56,137 nucleotides of DNA from QFOX01 sp044237845 (lineage in GTDB: Bacteria > Pseudomonadota > Alphaproteobacteria > Rickettsiales > UBA3002), in the NCBI GenBank assembly GCA_044237845.1, contig JBIIEL010000013.1, positions 1 to 56,137 on the forward strand, given 5' to 3'. The position numbers and the translations under genes were made by a program. Position 1 is the first letter of the stretch. Each line of letters starts with the position of its first letter. Shown piece by piece: positions 8,963 through 17,018 of this stretch. Under the pieces are notes generated by a model, which saw only the letters and a program-made list of their open reading frames with translations, did no database searches and was not told the origin of the DNA.

Positions 8963-9002
8963 TCCACACCCGTAGTTTGTTTGTTACCACGAGTGTTAGC
9001 GC

Positions 9003-9057
9003 TGTGGATAAGTATGACTATTGTTTTTCTCGAATCGCACCCTAAGGCAGCGATTCG
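9003..9057. other. kinase upstream region: DnaA-box match and 8-bp inverted repeat
   Basis: The 133-bp gap between grxC and the kinase start contains TGTGGATAA (9003-9011), a perfect reverse match to the TTATCCACA DnaA box, and a perfect inverted repeat CGAATCGC/GCGATTCG (9031-9038 and 9050-9057, 11-nt loop). No T-tract follows on either strand, so it is not an obvious intrinsic terminator. A single DnaA box is weak evidence for function. Confidence 0.3.
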
Positions 9058-9095
9058 CGTGCGACCTGCGGCACAGATGCCACAAACATCACACC

Positions 9096-9350
9096 CTAGT
9101 CTGCGAGTAGCGCGTCGAGCTTGCCCGCTTTATCGAGCGCGTAAAGGTCGTCACAGCCACCGACATGGGTTTCGCCGATAAAGATTTGCGGCACCGTGCG
9201 GCGACCACCTGCTTTCACAATCATCGCTTCACGCACAGCATCGTCTTCCGCGTTGATCTCGGCATAGCTCGCGCCCTTGCGCGTCAGCAGCTCTTTCGCG
9301 CGCACGCAGTAAGGGCAATAGCTGGTAGTGTAGATGCTGACAGTCTTCAT
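9096..9350 (-). CDS. grxC: glutaredoxin 3
   Basis: An 84-aa dithiol glutaredoxin with the CPYC active site (residues 12-15), the cis-proline segment RRTVPQIFIG and the C-terminal GGCDDLYALD. It reduces protein disulfides and mixed disulfides with glutathione in the cytosol. It starts nine bp after the dioxygenase-like gene and is likely co-transcribed with it. The length matches the family. Confidence 0.95.
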   Translation of the reverse strand: MKTVSIYTTSYCPYCVRAKELLTRKGASYAEINAEDDAVREAMIVKAGGRRTVPQIFIGETHVGGCDDLYALDKAGKLDALLAD

Positions 9351-9359
9351 AAAATGTCT

Positions 9360-10028
9360 CTAGTAGGTGCGGTAATGAGCGAGCCCCGGCAGCACGAGCT
9401 GGATCGTCGCCTGCACATCTTCTTCCTGCTGCACCGTGTTCATCGTCACCGTGCGCCGACGCTCGATGGAGAGCGGCTTGTAAACAGAATCCGTGTAGTT
9501 GCGGTGATCGTTTTCAAAAAACAGGATTGTCGAAAAAACCGCCATGTCGGGTGCATTAACGCGGATGTTAAAATGCGGCGCGCGCGGTACATAGTAGCGC
9601 GACCCTTTACGCGGCTTTACCCAATAACCGCCACTAACGCCAGGAAACGCCGTTGTAAAAGTGAAGCGCCCCTCGCTATCCGTAACCGTGCGGCCTGCGC
9701 CAGCAAACGTGGGGTATGGTGTTGCCATCTCGGCCTTATCCGCCAGCACACGTTTGCCGAACGGATTAGCGTGCCACAGCTCCACCACGGCCTCGGGAAT
9801 AGGCTTACATTGCTTATCGACCAAGCGCCCACTGAAAATGAGCTTTTGCCCTTCGCTTTCGATAGACTTGCCGGTGGGCAGGATCAGATTATTCGTCGTC
9901 GGGATCATCCGTGGGCCAGGATAGGCGCTCGTTGCAAGACGCGCCGTCGGCTGACATTCTGGCAGCGCATAAGCCGGAGAAGAGAGCGTCGCCGCTATCA
10001 ATAAAACTCGAACTGCCCTGTGGTACAT
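9360..10028 (-). CDS. secreted intradiol ring-cleavage dioxygenase-like protein
   Basis: 222 aa with a signal peptide (RAVRVLLIAATLSSPAYA). The body is the catechol/protocatechuate 3,4-dioxygenase beta-sandwich: FSGRLVDKQCKPIPEAVVELWHANPFG, then GAGRTVTDSEGRFTFTTAFPG, then PRAPHFNIRV. Active family members bind non-heme Fe(III) by two Tyr and a His-x-His pair. Here the pair reads His152-Phe-Asn154, so one His is replaced by Asn, as in the non-catalytic alpha subunit of protocatechuate dioxygenase. The first Tyr ligand is also hard to place. It may therefore be non-catalytic or use a changed metal site. GGGA lies seven bp before the ATG; grxC follows. Confidence 0.82.
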   Translation of the reverse strand: MYHRAVRVLLIAATLSSPAYALPECQPTARLATSAYPGPRMIPTTNNLILPTGKSIESEGQKLIFSGRLVDKQCKPIPEAVVELWHANPFGKRVLADKAEMATPYPTFAGAGRTVTDSEGRFTFTTAFPGVSGGYWVKPRKGSRYYVPRAPHFNIRVNAPDMAVFSTILFFENDHRNYTDSVYKPLSIERRRTVTMNTVQQEEDVQATIQLVLPGLAHYRTY

Positions 10029-10041
10029 AGCTTATCCCGTT

Positions 10042-10066
10042 CTGTGATGAAGAAGCTGTATCACAG
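10042..10066. repeat. inverted repeat between two minus-strand genes
   Basis: CTGTGAT (10042-10048) and ATCACAG (10060-10066) form a 7-bp perfect stem with an 11-nt loop, just after the stop of the 725-aa gene and upstream of the dioxygenase-like gene. No T-tract follows. It could be a weak terminator or an mRNA hairpin. Confidence 0.3.
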
Positions 10067-10088
10067 GCCACAGGTGAAATTCAATACG

Positions 10089-12266
10089 CTAATGCCGCGT
10101 CGTAGTTGAGGTAGGAATAAACTGCGCTGCAAGGCTTCGTCCTGCCACATGCTCCGCCCATTGACGATCGTTATTTCCATTGTCGTGCTGTGGATCGCGA
10201 GAAAGCTCCGCAGGCTTATGATGCACACTTCCTTCTGCACTAATAGACGTAGAAGGGGTTGTCGCGACAGCGGCTTCCTGACGCATTTTCTTCTCTGCCT
10301 CACTTAATCCCCCTTCGCGACTAATCGGATCGCGATTAATCGTCGTGCTGAGATGCCACATTTCCTTGAGCGAGTTTTTCATGCCATGCAGATTCAGCTT
10401 GGCGGTGTTATCCATAAATTTGTAAATCGCCTTATCCATATGACCCAGCGAACCATCGCTTGGTCGATCATCCACTCGTAGGCCCAGCTCCGCCTTAGCG
10501 TAGAAATATGGTGTATAGGCGAGTGATGCATCCACCATATTGCGCATGAAGGTCTCGCGACCTACAGCGCTGATGACTGGCTTGCATCCCTTAAGCGTCC
10601 CCTCTTCTATCCCAATGAAATTTTTAATGCACCCTTCCGGCAAGCTGTGAGCAAGCTGTGTCGCTTTGGTGCCGAGATTATAGCACATACGGCCAATGGG
10701 GTTCAGAAACTTACTGAAGCTAGTCGCGAAGCCCTTTTCGTAACCCGCGTAAATTGCTTTGTCGTAAGGGCCAGTAAATCCAGTCATCGCATGGTCAACA
10801 GCTCTATCACCTAGATACATTTTCTTCGGCTGCGCTGCTCCGGCAATTTTATATGGCACAGCACGATCATTCTTCGTGCTGAAATTGATAATCTGGCTTC
10901 CTTCAATTTCAGCTAGCATATTTGCGCTATTCGCCCCCGCCGATGCGATACGGTCACTCATGCTATGTTCTGCCGCGATGGCGGACTCACCCTTTTCGGC
11001 ATCGACATTAATAAAGCCGCTGCGATGCTTTGTTTGCGGCGTGCGCATCAACCAGAACGGAATCACCGCCGGGTTCATATACATGTTTGCCTTGATGAAC
11101 GACTTCACCAGATAGCGAACCCCTTTGCGCGCACGATCGAAGGGATCGATATGCTCTGGCATATGGAATTGTAGTTTGTAGCCACCCTCTTTCCAATGCT
11201 TGAAGGCGTGGGCGATAGTCGCATGCGCCTCACGGAACATCAGCGTATAGACGTTGTAACCAACGAAACGTGCGTGCAGATCAATCGCCCCCATTAGTTG
11301 GTAATCACCTATAATTTTTCCTGCGTTGTTGACCTTGAACCCCGCACCGTTCCACGCATTATCCATTTCGAGCTTCGCGCCTTTGGCGCCGAAGGCTTTA
11401 CTCAGGAAATGCCGCTGCATGCGCATCTGGTAGACATAGGGCAGCGCGACTGCCCAGTCCTCACCCTGGTTTTTCGAGAAGATACGCCATGCCGCAAGCC
11501 CGGTCGATTGCGTCCATTTGCTCAGGCTGAAATGCCGCTTTTCATGCTCGCCCGCAACCTCGCCCTTATCGTTCAACCACCAGGTTTTGGGGATGTTCGG
11601 GTCGATCATCTGCACGAAGTTTCGCACCATCGCATCGCCGACAGACATCATCGCGAAGTCGAAGGAGATGGAGGTAATCTCTGCGCCAAGACTGCGCCCG
11701 TTCGAGGGGTTGCCATGCGAATTAAGCTGCCCGGGGATGGATGGATAATAGGCTTTCGTACGGAAATTGACCGAATTCCACGCCCATTTTTCGGCCTCGG
11801 CGGCGCTCTTTCCGCTGAGTCGCGCCACGCCACGAGCGGCGCCGGCAATAGGTTTGCCGAAAATTGTGTCGAAGCCTTTTGCGACCACCTCAAGTGGCGC
11901 AGCGGTTTTTAACTCGAAGGTCTCAGGATTGTAATTCTGTAATTGCGCGCGCGACATGCGCCCGGCAATGGCATAGAACGCTGCACCAAAAATACCGCGA
12001 GAGACAAGGCGAATCGCAGCACGCCCGCCCATGCTGTCGCTCCAGGCAGGCTTACCAAAAGTACCTGCACTACTGAAGAGCGAATCTGCATAGGCACTAC
12101 CGATGTGATTTTTGTTTTTGGATTTATCCACCTGGTGATGCACTTCGACGCCCTGCCCCTCAACCGCATCGCCCAGACGTTTCTCCGCGCGTTTTGCGCG
12201 AATCGTCTCGATGCTGTCGTTCAGCGGATCGATATCGTCATCAATGTTGGTCGGCTCTGCCACCAT
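10089..12266 (-). CDS. large hypothetical protein (725 aa), Pho-box-like promoter
   Basis: No family recognised. The N-terminal 70 residues are charged and probably disordered. Moderately hydrophobic segments follow (RLVSRGIFGAAFYAIAG; SISFDFAMMSVGDAMVRNFV; NMYMNPAVIPFWLM), along with a C-terminal VDASLAYTPYFYAKAEL stretch, and then a Ser/Thr/His-rich tail. There is no signal peptide, so membrane association is possible but not certain. Transcription probably starts from the direct-repeat promoter at 12292-12337, the same design as at 21044, 54701 and 55037. The segment order loosely recalls the 337-aa protein at 55105, which may point to distant kinship (inference). It stands alone between genes of unrelated function. 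Confidence 0.8.
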   Translation of the reverse strand: MVAEPTNIDDDIDPLNDSIETIRAKRAEKRLGDAVEGQGVEVHHQVDKSKNKNHIGSAYADSLFSSAGTFGKPAWSDSMGGRAAIRLVSRGIFGAAFYAIAGRMSRAQLQNYNPETFELKTAAPLEVVAKGFDTIFGKPIAGAARGVARLSGKSAAEAEKWAWNSVNFRTKAYYPSIPGQLNSHGNPSNGRSLGAEITSISFDFAMMSVGDAMVRNFVQMIDPNIPKTWWLNDKGEVAGEHEKRHFSLSKWTQSTGLAAWRIFSKNQGEDWAVALPYVYQMRMQRHFLSKAFGAKGAKLEMDNAWNGAGFKVNNAGKIIGDYQLMGAIDLHARFVGYNVYTLMFREAHATIAHAFKHWKEGGYKLQFHMPEHIDPFDRARKGVRYLVKSFIKANMYMNPAVIPFWLMRTPQTKHRSGFINVDAEKGESAIAAEHSMSDRIASAGANSANMLAEIEGSQIINFSTKNDRAVPYKIAGAAQPKKMYLGDRAVDHAMTGFTGPYDKAIYAGYEKGFATSFSKFLNPIGRMCYNLGTKATQLAHSLPEGCIKNFIGIEEGTLKGCKPVISAVGRETFMRNMVDASLAYTPYFYAKAELGLRVDDRPSDGSLGHMDKAIYKFMDNTAKLNLHGMKNSLKEMWHLSTTINRDPISREGGLSEAEKKMRQEAAVATTPSTSISAEGSVHHKPAELSRDPQHDNGNNDRQWAEHVAGRSLAAQFIPTSTTTRH

Positions 12267-12291
12267 AACCTCATGGTATTTCTCACTTTAA

Positions 12292-12337
12292 ATTCTACCA
12301 TGAGAAGAGGCTGAGTAGTGTGAAGCTTTTGTGACAA
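12292..12337 (-). promoter_or_regulatory. Pho-box-like direct repeat and -10 element, site A
   Basis: Read on the minus strand: TGTCACA (12336-12330), AAAG, CTTCACA (12325-12319), 21 bp, then TAGAAT (12297-12292). Three other promoters in the window have the same 7-4-7 repeat and exactly the same 21-bp distance. The repeats resemble PhoB/OmpR-family half sites. The predicted transcript starts about 20 nt before the ATG of the 725-aa gene. Confidence 0.6.
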
Positions 12338-12387
12338 TGACGGATTAAGTTGTTGATTCTTATAGAGCAGATCTGTTGCCAAAATAC

Positions 12388-13350
12388 CTATACTGCCGCA
12401 CGGCGTAGCCGATCGTTGATTGCTTCACCAATTCCCTCATTCGGAATCGGCATCACTGCGATAGAGTGATGCGCCGGAATATCGAGTGCGCGCAGATACG
12501 AAAATAAATTGGCTGCCGCCTCGATAAGATTGCCGGAGGGCGATAAATTTAAAGTTGTTTTGGCACCATTTTGAACATCGCTACCAAACGCGAGCAATGC
12601 CTCATTCGTCGAAACATCGCTGGCGTTGAGTCGTACGGGAATGCTCGGCGCATAATGACTCGCGAGCTGCCCAGGCGATTTCAGCGCTCCTGTTTCTTTC
12701 TCATCCCCTACGTGGATGGTGCATTGCGGAAGCGCTGCCGCAAGCATCTCACGGGTAATGCTGCCGGGGCGCAGAATCTGGATGCCGCCTTCTGATACAT
12801 CAAGCACGGTGGATTCAAGCCCCACCTGGCATGCACCACCGTCGAGAATTAAGGGCAATGCATCACCAAATTCACTCGCCACATGCGCTGCTGTGGTGGG
12901 GCTTACACGGCCGGAACGGTTGGCACTTGGTGCCGCGATGCCACCGCCAAATGCACGCAGCAATGCGTGTGTAAACGGATGACTTGGGATACGGATGCCG
13001 ACCGTATCGCCTCCTGCACTCACCAATTCACTGAGGGCACAATCTGGACGTCGTTTAAGTACTAACGTCATCGCTCCCGGCCAGAATGTTGTGGCAAGCT
13101 GCTCGGCAATATCATTCCATTCCACATAACGTGTTGCGGTTGCCACATCTGCCACATGCACGATGAGTGGATTGAATTGCGGACGCGACTTCGCAGCATA
13201 AATACGCGCCACGGCTTCGCCATTTTCTGCATCCGCGCCGAGACCGTATACCGTTTCCGTCGGCATCGCGACCAACTGCCCCGCACGCCAAAGGCTTACC
13301 GCCTTATCCACAAGCGATTTATCTATATATAGTGTTTCGGGCGGATTCAT
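12388..13350 (-). CDS. L-threonylcarbamoyladenylate synthase, Sua5 type
   Basis: Makes threonylcarbamoyl-AMP from Thr, bicarbonate and ATP for the t6A37 modification of ANN-decoding tRNAs. The N-terminal YrdC domain shows MPTETVYGLGADA, the KSRPQFNPLIVHV loop and SANRSGRVSPTTAAHV. The extra C-terminal Sua5 domain begins near SPGQLASHYAPSIPV, which separates it from the shorter TsaC. At 320 aa it is the usual Sua5 length. It is divergent from the ParA-like gene; the two start codons are 66 bp apart and the parA promoter lies between them. Confidence 0.94.
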   Translation of the reverse strand: MNPPETLYIDKSLVDKAVSLWRAGQLVAMPTETVYGLGADAENGEAVARIYAAKSRPQFNPLIVHVADVATATRYVEWNDIAEQLATTFWPGAMTLVLKRRPDCALSELVSAGGDTVGIRIPSHPFTHALLRAFGGGIAAPSANRSGRVSPTTAAHVASEFGDALPLILDGGACQVGLESTVLDVSEGGIQILRPGSITREMLAAALPQCTIHVGDEKETGALKSPGQLASHYAPSIPVRLNASDVSTNEALLAFGSDVQNGAKTTLNLSPSGNLIEAAANLFSYLRALDIPAHHSIAVMPIPNEGIGEAINDRLRRAAV

Positions 13351-13378
13351 TGACGATATATAGTGGTTATGTTAGGTT
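13350..13378 (+). promoter_or_regulatory. promoter of the ParA-like gene
   Basis: TTGACG (13350-13355), 17-bp spacer, TAGGTT (13373-13378). Both hexamers and the spacing are identical to the rpsT promoter at 41401-41429. It rules out the upstream in-frame ATG codons at 13363 and 13369 as starts. Confidence 0.6.
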
Positions 13379-13416
13379 TAAACAGTTCGGCAAGTACAAA
13401 ACAAAGAAGGTGTGCA

Positions 13417-14073
13417 GTGGTAGCAAAAATCATCACCATAGCCCAGCAAAAAGGTGGCGCTGGGAAAACAACCATGGCGGCGCATCTCGCTGTGGCGTGG
13501 TCAGCCAGTGGCAAACGCCGCGTTGCGATTGTTGACATTGACCCGCAAGGCTCGCTCACGCAGTGGTATCAGGTGCGTCAGTCGCGCCTTGGCGAGGAAA
13601 ACAACCTGACCTTTGCTGCCATTTCGGGCTGGCGTATTCGCAGCGAGCTCGACCGCCTGCGCCACACGCATGACCTGATTGTGGTGGATTCGCCACCGCA
13701 TACGGATGCCGAGGCGCGTACCGCCGTGCGTGCTGCAGATTTAGTGGTGATTCCGCTTCAGCCCAGCCCGATGGATGTCTGGGCAACCACTGCCACCATC
13801 ACGATGTGTAAGCAAGAGCGCGTGCCCGTGAAAATGGTGCTGAACCGTGTGCACCCACAGGCGAAACTGACAGAAGCAGTCTCGGGCGAGATGATTGGAC
13901 TTACCGCCAATCGCTTCGGCAACAGGGTGATTTTTGCTGGAGCCCTAATGCATGGACTAGGCGTAACGGAAGCGCAACCGAATAGTATCGCGGCAGATGA
14001 AGTACGCGCACTGTCGAAAGAAATCATGACCTATCTCAACCGCAAAACGGCAGAAACACCCAAAACAGCGTAG
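13417..14073 (+). CDS. ParA/MinD-family P-loop ATPase
   Basis: 218 aa. The deviant Walker A motif KGGAGKTT has the signature Lys12 and catalytic Lys17. DIDPQGSL follows as the Walker A' region, and LIVVDSPPH as Walker B. Such ATPases position DNA or protein cargo by ATP-dependent dimerisation on the nucleoid. No ParB or parS partner is seen nearby, so the cargo is unknown. The GTG start at 13417 is chosen because AGAAGG lies six bp before it and the promoter at 13350-13378 covers the earlier ATGs. The ogt gene follows after eight bp, in an apparent operon. Confidence 0.9.
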   Translation: MVAKIITIAQQKGGAGKTTMAAHLAVAWSASGKRRVAIVDIDPQGSLTQWYQVRQSRLGEENNLTFAAISGWRIRSELDRLRHTHDLIVVDSPPHTDAEARTAVRAADLVVIPLQPSPMDVWATTATITMCKQERVPVKMVLNRVHPQAKLTEAVSGEMIGLTANRFGNRVIFAGALMHGLGVTEAQPNSIAADEVRALSKEIMTYLNRKTAETPKTA

Positions 14074-14081
14074 GAGTGTTT

Positions 14082-14612
14082 ATGAAGGATGCGCTTTATT
14101 ATACCACGCAGGATTCCGCGATTGGCAAGCTGCTCATCGTCGCCAGTGCGCGCGGTGTGCGTTACCTCACACTCCTCGCAGCCGCTGAAGATGTGTCCAC
14201 GCACCTCACACAGAAATTTGGCACCCCTCCGGCTGCAAGCCTAACCGAGCTGGATGGATTTTTTACGACGGCAAAAGCCGCCATTGACCGTTACCTCACC
14301 GAAGGTGCAGCGCTAAAATTACCAGTAGACCTTGCAGACGGCACAGCGCTGCAGCGAATGGTGTGGCTTGAAATTGCACGCATTCCTTATGGCGAAACCA
14401 TCAGCTACACCACATTGGCTGAGCGTGTTGGCTTCCCACGCGCCGTGCGCGCGGTGGCTTCAGCATGTGGCGCGAACCCTGTGCCGTTGGTGATCCCCTG
14501 CCATCGCGTCGTGGCGAAGGACGGCTCGCTTGGCGGCTTTAGCCTTGGTGGGCTTGACGTTAAAGAAAAACTACTGACGATTGAAGCGCACGAAGAAAAA
14601 GCCGTCGCATGA
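14082..14612 (+). CDS. ogt: methylated-DNA-[protein]-cysteine S-methyltransferase
   Basis: Suicide repair protein that moves the methyl group from O6-methylguanine to its own Cys. The 176-aa protein has an Ada/Ogt-type N-terminal domain (about 1-85) and a C-terminal helix-turn-helix domain with YGETISYTTLAERVGFPRAVRAV and the active-site VIPCHRV (Cys140), followed by GSLGGFSLGG. ATG 14082 follows TAGGAG by eight bp; an in-frame GTG at 14076 is too close to the ribosome site. It is convergent with bolA; the two genes abut with no intergenic space. Confidence 0.94.
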   Translation: MKDALYYTTQDSAIGKLLIVASARGVRYLTLLAAAEDVSTHLTQKFGTPPAASLTELDGFFTTAKAAIDRYLTEGAALKLPVDLADGTALQRMVWLEIARIPYGETISYTTLAERVGFPRAVRAVASACGANPVPLVIPCHRVVAKDGSLGGFSLGGLDVKEKLLTIEAHEEKAVA

Positions 14613-14882
14613 TTATTCGCCCGGCGCTTTTGCATCAATGGCCAGCGCGTGTAAGCCCTTCTTAAAAAACGGCTCAAGCGCTACATAGACCGTACGGTGA
14701 CGCGCCACGCGGCTCATGCCGATGAAGTTCTCACTCACAATCGAGACAGAGAAATGCGTATTCCCCTCCGGCCGCGCACCGGCATGACCTGCATGTTTGG
14801 CAGAATCATCCTTCACCTGCAGATGCGTTGGAGCAAAAGTGACGTGTAATATTTTCATTATTTCATCAACGGTCGATTCCAT
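14613..14882 (-). CDS. BolA-family protein
   Basis: An 89-aa BolA/YrbA-type protein with the class-II KH-like fold. The segment from HLQVKDDSAKHAGH to HFSVSIVSENFIGMSRVARHR holds the conserved His residues that share an Fe-S cluster with monothiol glutaredoxins. It is divergent from the J-protein gene. This bolA / J-protein / cobS / cobT order is typical of alphaproteobacteria. ATG 14882 is chosen because AAGGG lies six bp before it; the ATG at 14888 would overlap that ribosome site. Confidence 0.93.
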   Translation of the reverse strand: MESTVDEIMKILHVTFAPTHLQVKDDSAKHAGHAGARPEGNTHFSVSIVSENFIGMSRVARHRTVYVALEPFFKKGLHALAIDAKAPGE

Positions 14883-14937
14883 GAACATCCCTTACAATCC
14901 GTTTGAAGCCTTCTGTTGAATACTCTATCTGAGAGGG

Positions 14938-15483
14938 ATGACAAGACGTAAGAAAATAGACGAGACGGAGCCCTCGGGTCATCGGTGCAATTGGGCAGAT
15001 TGCACTCGCGATGGTGACTTTCGCGCACCCCGCTCGCGTACTAATCTGCGCGAGTATCAGTGGTTTTGTCAGGAGCACATTGTACAGTTCAACAAGAACT
15101 GGAACTACTTCGAGGGTATGAGCACCGACGAAATTTACGCCTTCCAGCACGATGCAACCACGGGGCACCGCCCTACCTGGCGGGTTGACCAAACCACAAT
15201 AAACCTGAACGCCAAGCTGGAAGAAGCCTTTGGAAAAATGTTCGGCGATGGCCAGCCACATTATAAAGCAGACGTAAAACCTATCAATGCGCGTGACCGC
15301 GACGCTCTGGCTGTGCTAAACCTCGACCACCCCAGCGATAAGGCAAAAATAAAAACCCAATACCGTGAGCTGGTAAAGAAATATCACCCGGACGTGAATA
15401 AAGGTAACCGCAATGCGGAGGAAACCTTCAAGAAGATTACACAAGCCTACCAACATCTGCTGACGCATTATCTGGAGTTATAA
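14938..15483 (+). CDS. J-domain (DnaJ-like) co-chaperone
   Basis: 181 aa. Unlike DnaJ, the J-domain is at the C-terminus (about 120-181): DALAVLNLDHPSDKAKIKTQ, then LVKKYHPDVNKG with the HPD motif, then FKKITQAYQHLL. The N-terminal part has a Cys/His cluster (CNWADCTRDG and FCQEH) that could bind zinc. This architecture is the alphaproteobacterial J-protein usually found next to bolA and cobS. It should stimulate the ATPase of an Hsp70; the client is unknown. The lipoprotein gene starts one bp after its stop. Confidence 0.9.
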   Translation: MTRRKKIDETEPSGHRCNWADCTRDGDFRAPRSRTNLREYQWFCQEHIVQFNKNWNYFEGMSTDEIYAFQHDATTGHRPTWRVDQTTINLNAKLEEAFGKMFGDGQPHYKADVKPINARDRDALAVLNLDHPSDKAKIKTQYRELVKKYHPDVNKGNRNAEETFKKITQAYQHLLTHYLEL

Positions 15484-15484
15484 G

Positions 15485-16066
15485 ATGAAGAAATTGATTT
15501 CCCGACTCGCGCCACTTTTCGCTACACTCACGCTCCTTTCTGCGTGCATTCTGGTTACAGATTTTGGTCGCGCGTGGAATGAAGCGATGCCAGATTCCTG
15601 CTTAGGAAAGATTGCCGAATCGCTTTATTATGCTGAATTCAACCGTGCGCCGGATGAGGAAGCAACCGACCATCTCGCACGAGGGTGGACCCATCAGGGA
15701 CAGCACTATCTGCTTCTTAAAAAGAACGTGGATGATAAGGGGGGCAGGCTTTATCGCTTCCATGTGGCCAATGGTATTTTTGAACGTTTCCGTCTGGTTC
15801 CGACCATGCGCGATGCGTTTGAAATAACCTACCCGAATGCTCCCGTGAGCCTGAGGCGCGACACAGTGACGCTCGACGCACTGGATGACAGCACATTACC
15901 ACTACTTGCTGAAATTGGCACCCGTGCAGAATATTGGGAGTCGGCCGATAAAACGCTTTACAACCCTATGCTTAACCCCGCGTGCCGTTTCGAAGATCGG
16001 GATCTTAAAAAGATTGCGAATGATGCAGGAAAAAAAACTAAAAGGAAATCCGATGCAAAAAAATGA
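15485..16066 (+). CDS. putative lipoprotein of unknown function
   Basis: 193 aa with a type II signal sequence: MKKLISRLAPLF, hydrophobic core, then the lipobox LLSAC with Cys21 as the lipidation site. The mature part is hydrophilic without a recognised domain and ends in a Lys-rich tail. It starts one bp after the J-protein stop, and its 3' end overlaps the cobS start by 14 bp, so it belongs to the same operon. Function unknown. Confidence 0.8.
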   Translation: MKKLISRLAPLFATLTLLSACILVTDFGRAWNEAMPDSCLGKIAESLYYAEFNRAPDEEATDHLARGWTHQGQHYLLLKKNVDDKGGRLYRFHVANGIFERFRLVPTMRDAFEITYPNAPVSLRRDTVTLDALDDSTLPLLAEIGTRAEYWESADKTLYNPMLNPACRFEDRDLKKIANDAGKKTKRKSDAKK

Positions 16067-17018
16067 TGACATATTCGAATCTGCCCCAAGTAAAAAGCTA
16101 ACGACGGAAAAACTGTTCAGCTTTGCCTCGGACTTTAAGGTGACCGCCTTTGCCAAGCCGCATGAGCTGACCCCCGCCATCGACGAGAGCTACCAGTTTG
16201 ACCGCGCGACAACACTCGCAATTCTGGCAGGATTTGAGCATAACCGCCGCGTGCTGGTGCAGGGCTATCACGGCACGGGCAAATCCACCCATATCGAGCA
16301 GATCGCCGCGCGCCTGAACTGGCCGTGCATCCGCATCAACATGGATTCGCATATCAGCCGCACCGACCTCATCGGCCGCGACGCGATTGTGCTGAAGGAT
16401 GGAAAACAGGTCACCGCCTTTCAGGAAGGCATTATCCCCTGGGCGCTGCGACGCCCGGTGGCATTGGTGTTTGATGAGTATGATGCAGGCCGACCAGACG
16501 TGATGTTTGTCATTCAACGCATTCTTGAGGCACAGGGAAAGCTGACCCTGCTCGACCAAAATACGGTCATCACCCCGCACCCGTATTTCCGCATTTTTGC
16601 GACAGCAAACACCATTGGTCTCGGCGATGCGACTGGGCTTTACCACGGCACCCAAGCCATCAACCAAGGGCAAATGGATCGCTGGAACATTGTGACGACG
16701 CTCAATTATCTGCCGAGCGAGACGGAAGAAAAAATTGTCACCGAAAAATTACCGGCGATGCAAACGGCAAAAAATCGCAAGCTGGTTGCCCAGATGGTGA
16801 ACATGGCCAACTTCACCCGCGCCGGGTTTATGAACGGCGATATTTCGACCGTTATGTCGCCGCGCACAGTGCTGAGCTGGGCAGAAAATATGGCGATTTT
16901 TAATGATACCGATCTCGCCTTCCGCCTGTCATTCCTCAATAAATGCGACGAAATGGAGCGCGGCACTATCGCGGAATATTACCAGCGCTGCTTCAACGTG
17001 GATTTGATGGCGGCATGA
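16053..17018 (+). CDS. cobS: CobS-like MoxR-type AAA+ ATPase
   Basis: 321 aa. The N-terminal motif VTAFAKPHELTPAIDESY matches CobS, followed by Walker A GYHGTGKST (71-79), Walker B ALVFDEYDA (about 138-146) and sensor region FRIFATANTIGLGDATGLYHGT. CobS and CobT form the chaperone part of aerobic cobaltochelatase with CobN. No cobN or other cobalamin gene is present here, so another metal-insertion or remodelling role is possible. ATG 16053 is chosen for its AAGGA ribosome site and CobS-like N-terminus, against the upstream in-frame ATG 15885. It overlaps cobT by four bases (ATGA). Confidence 0.92.
   Translation: MQKNDDIFESAPSKKLTTEKLFSFASDFKVTAFAKPHELTPAIDESYQFDRATTLAILAGFEHNRRVLVQGYHGTGKSTHIEQIAARLNWPCIRINMDSHISRTDLIGRDAIVLKDGKQVTAFQEGIIPWALRRPVALVFDEYDAGRPDVMFVIQRILEAQGKLTLLDQNTVITPHPYFRIFATANTIGLGDATGLYHGTQAINQGQMDRWNIVTTLNYLPSETEEKIVTEKLPAMQTAKNRKLVAQMVNMANFTRAGFMNGDISTVMSPRTVLSWAENMAIFNDTDLAFRLSFLNKCDEMERGTIAEYYQRCFNVDLMAA

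Noticed and set aside
10042..10066. CTGTGAT/ATCACAG palindrome as a CRP or FNR site
   Set aside because: The 11-nt gap does not fit the spacing of CRP (TGTGA-N6-TCACA) or FNR sites; kept only as an inverted repeat.
13303..13311. TTATCCACA in the Sua5 gene
   Set aside because: A single match in coding sequence. Not enough to call a regulatory site.
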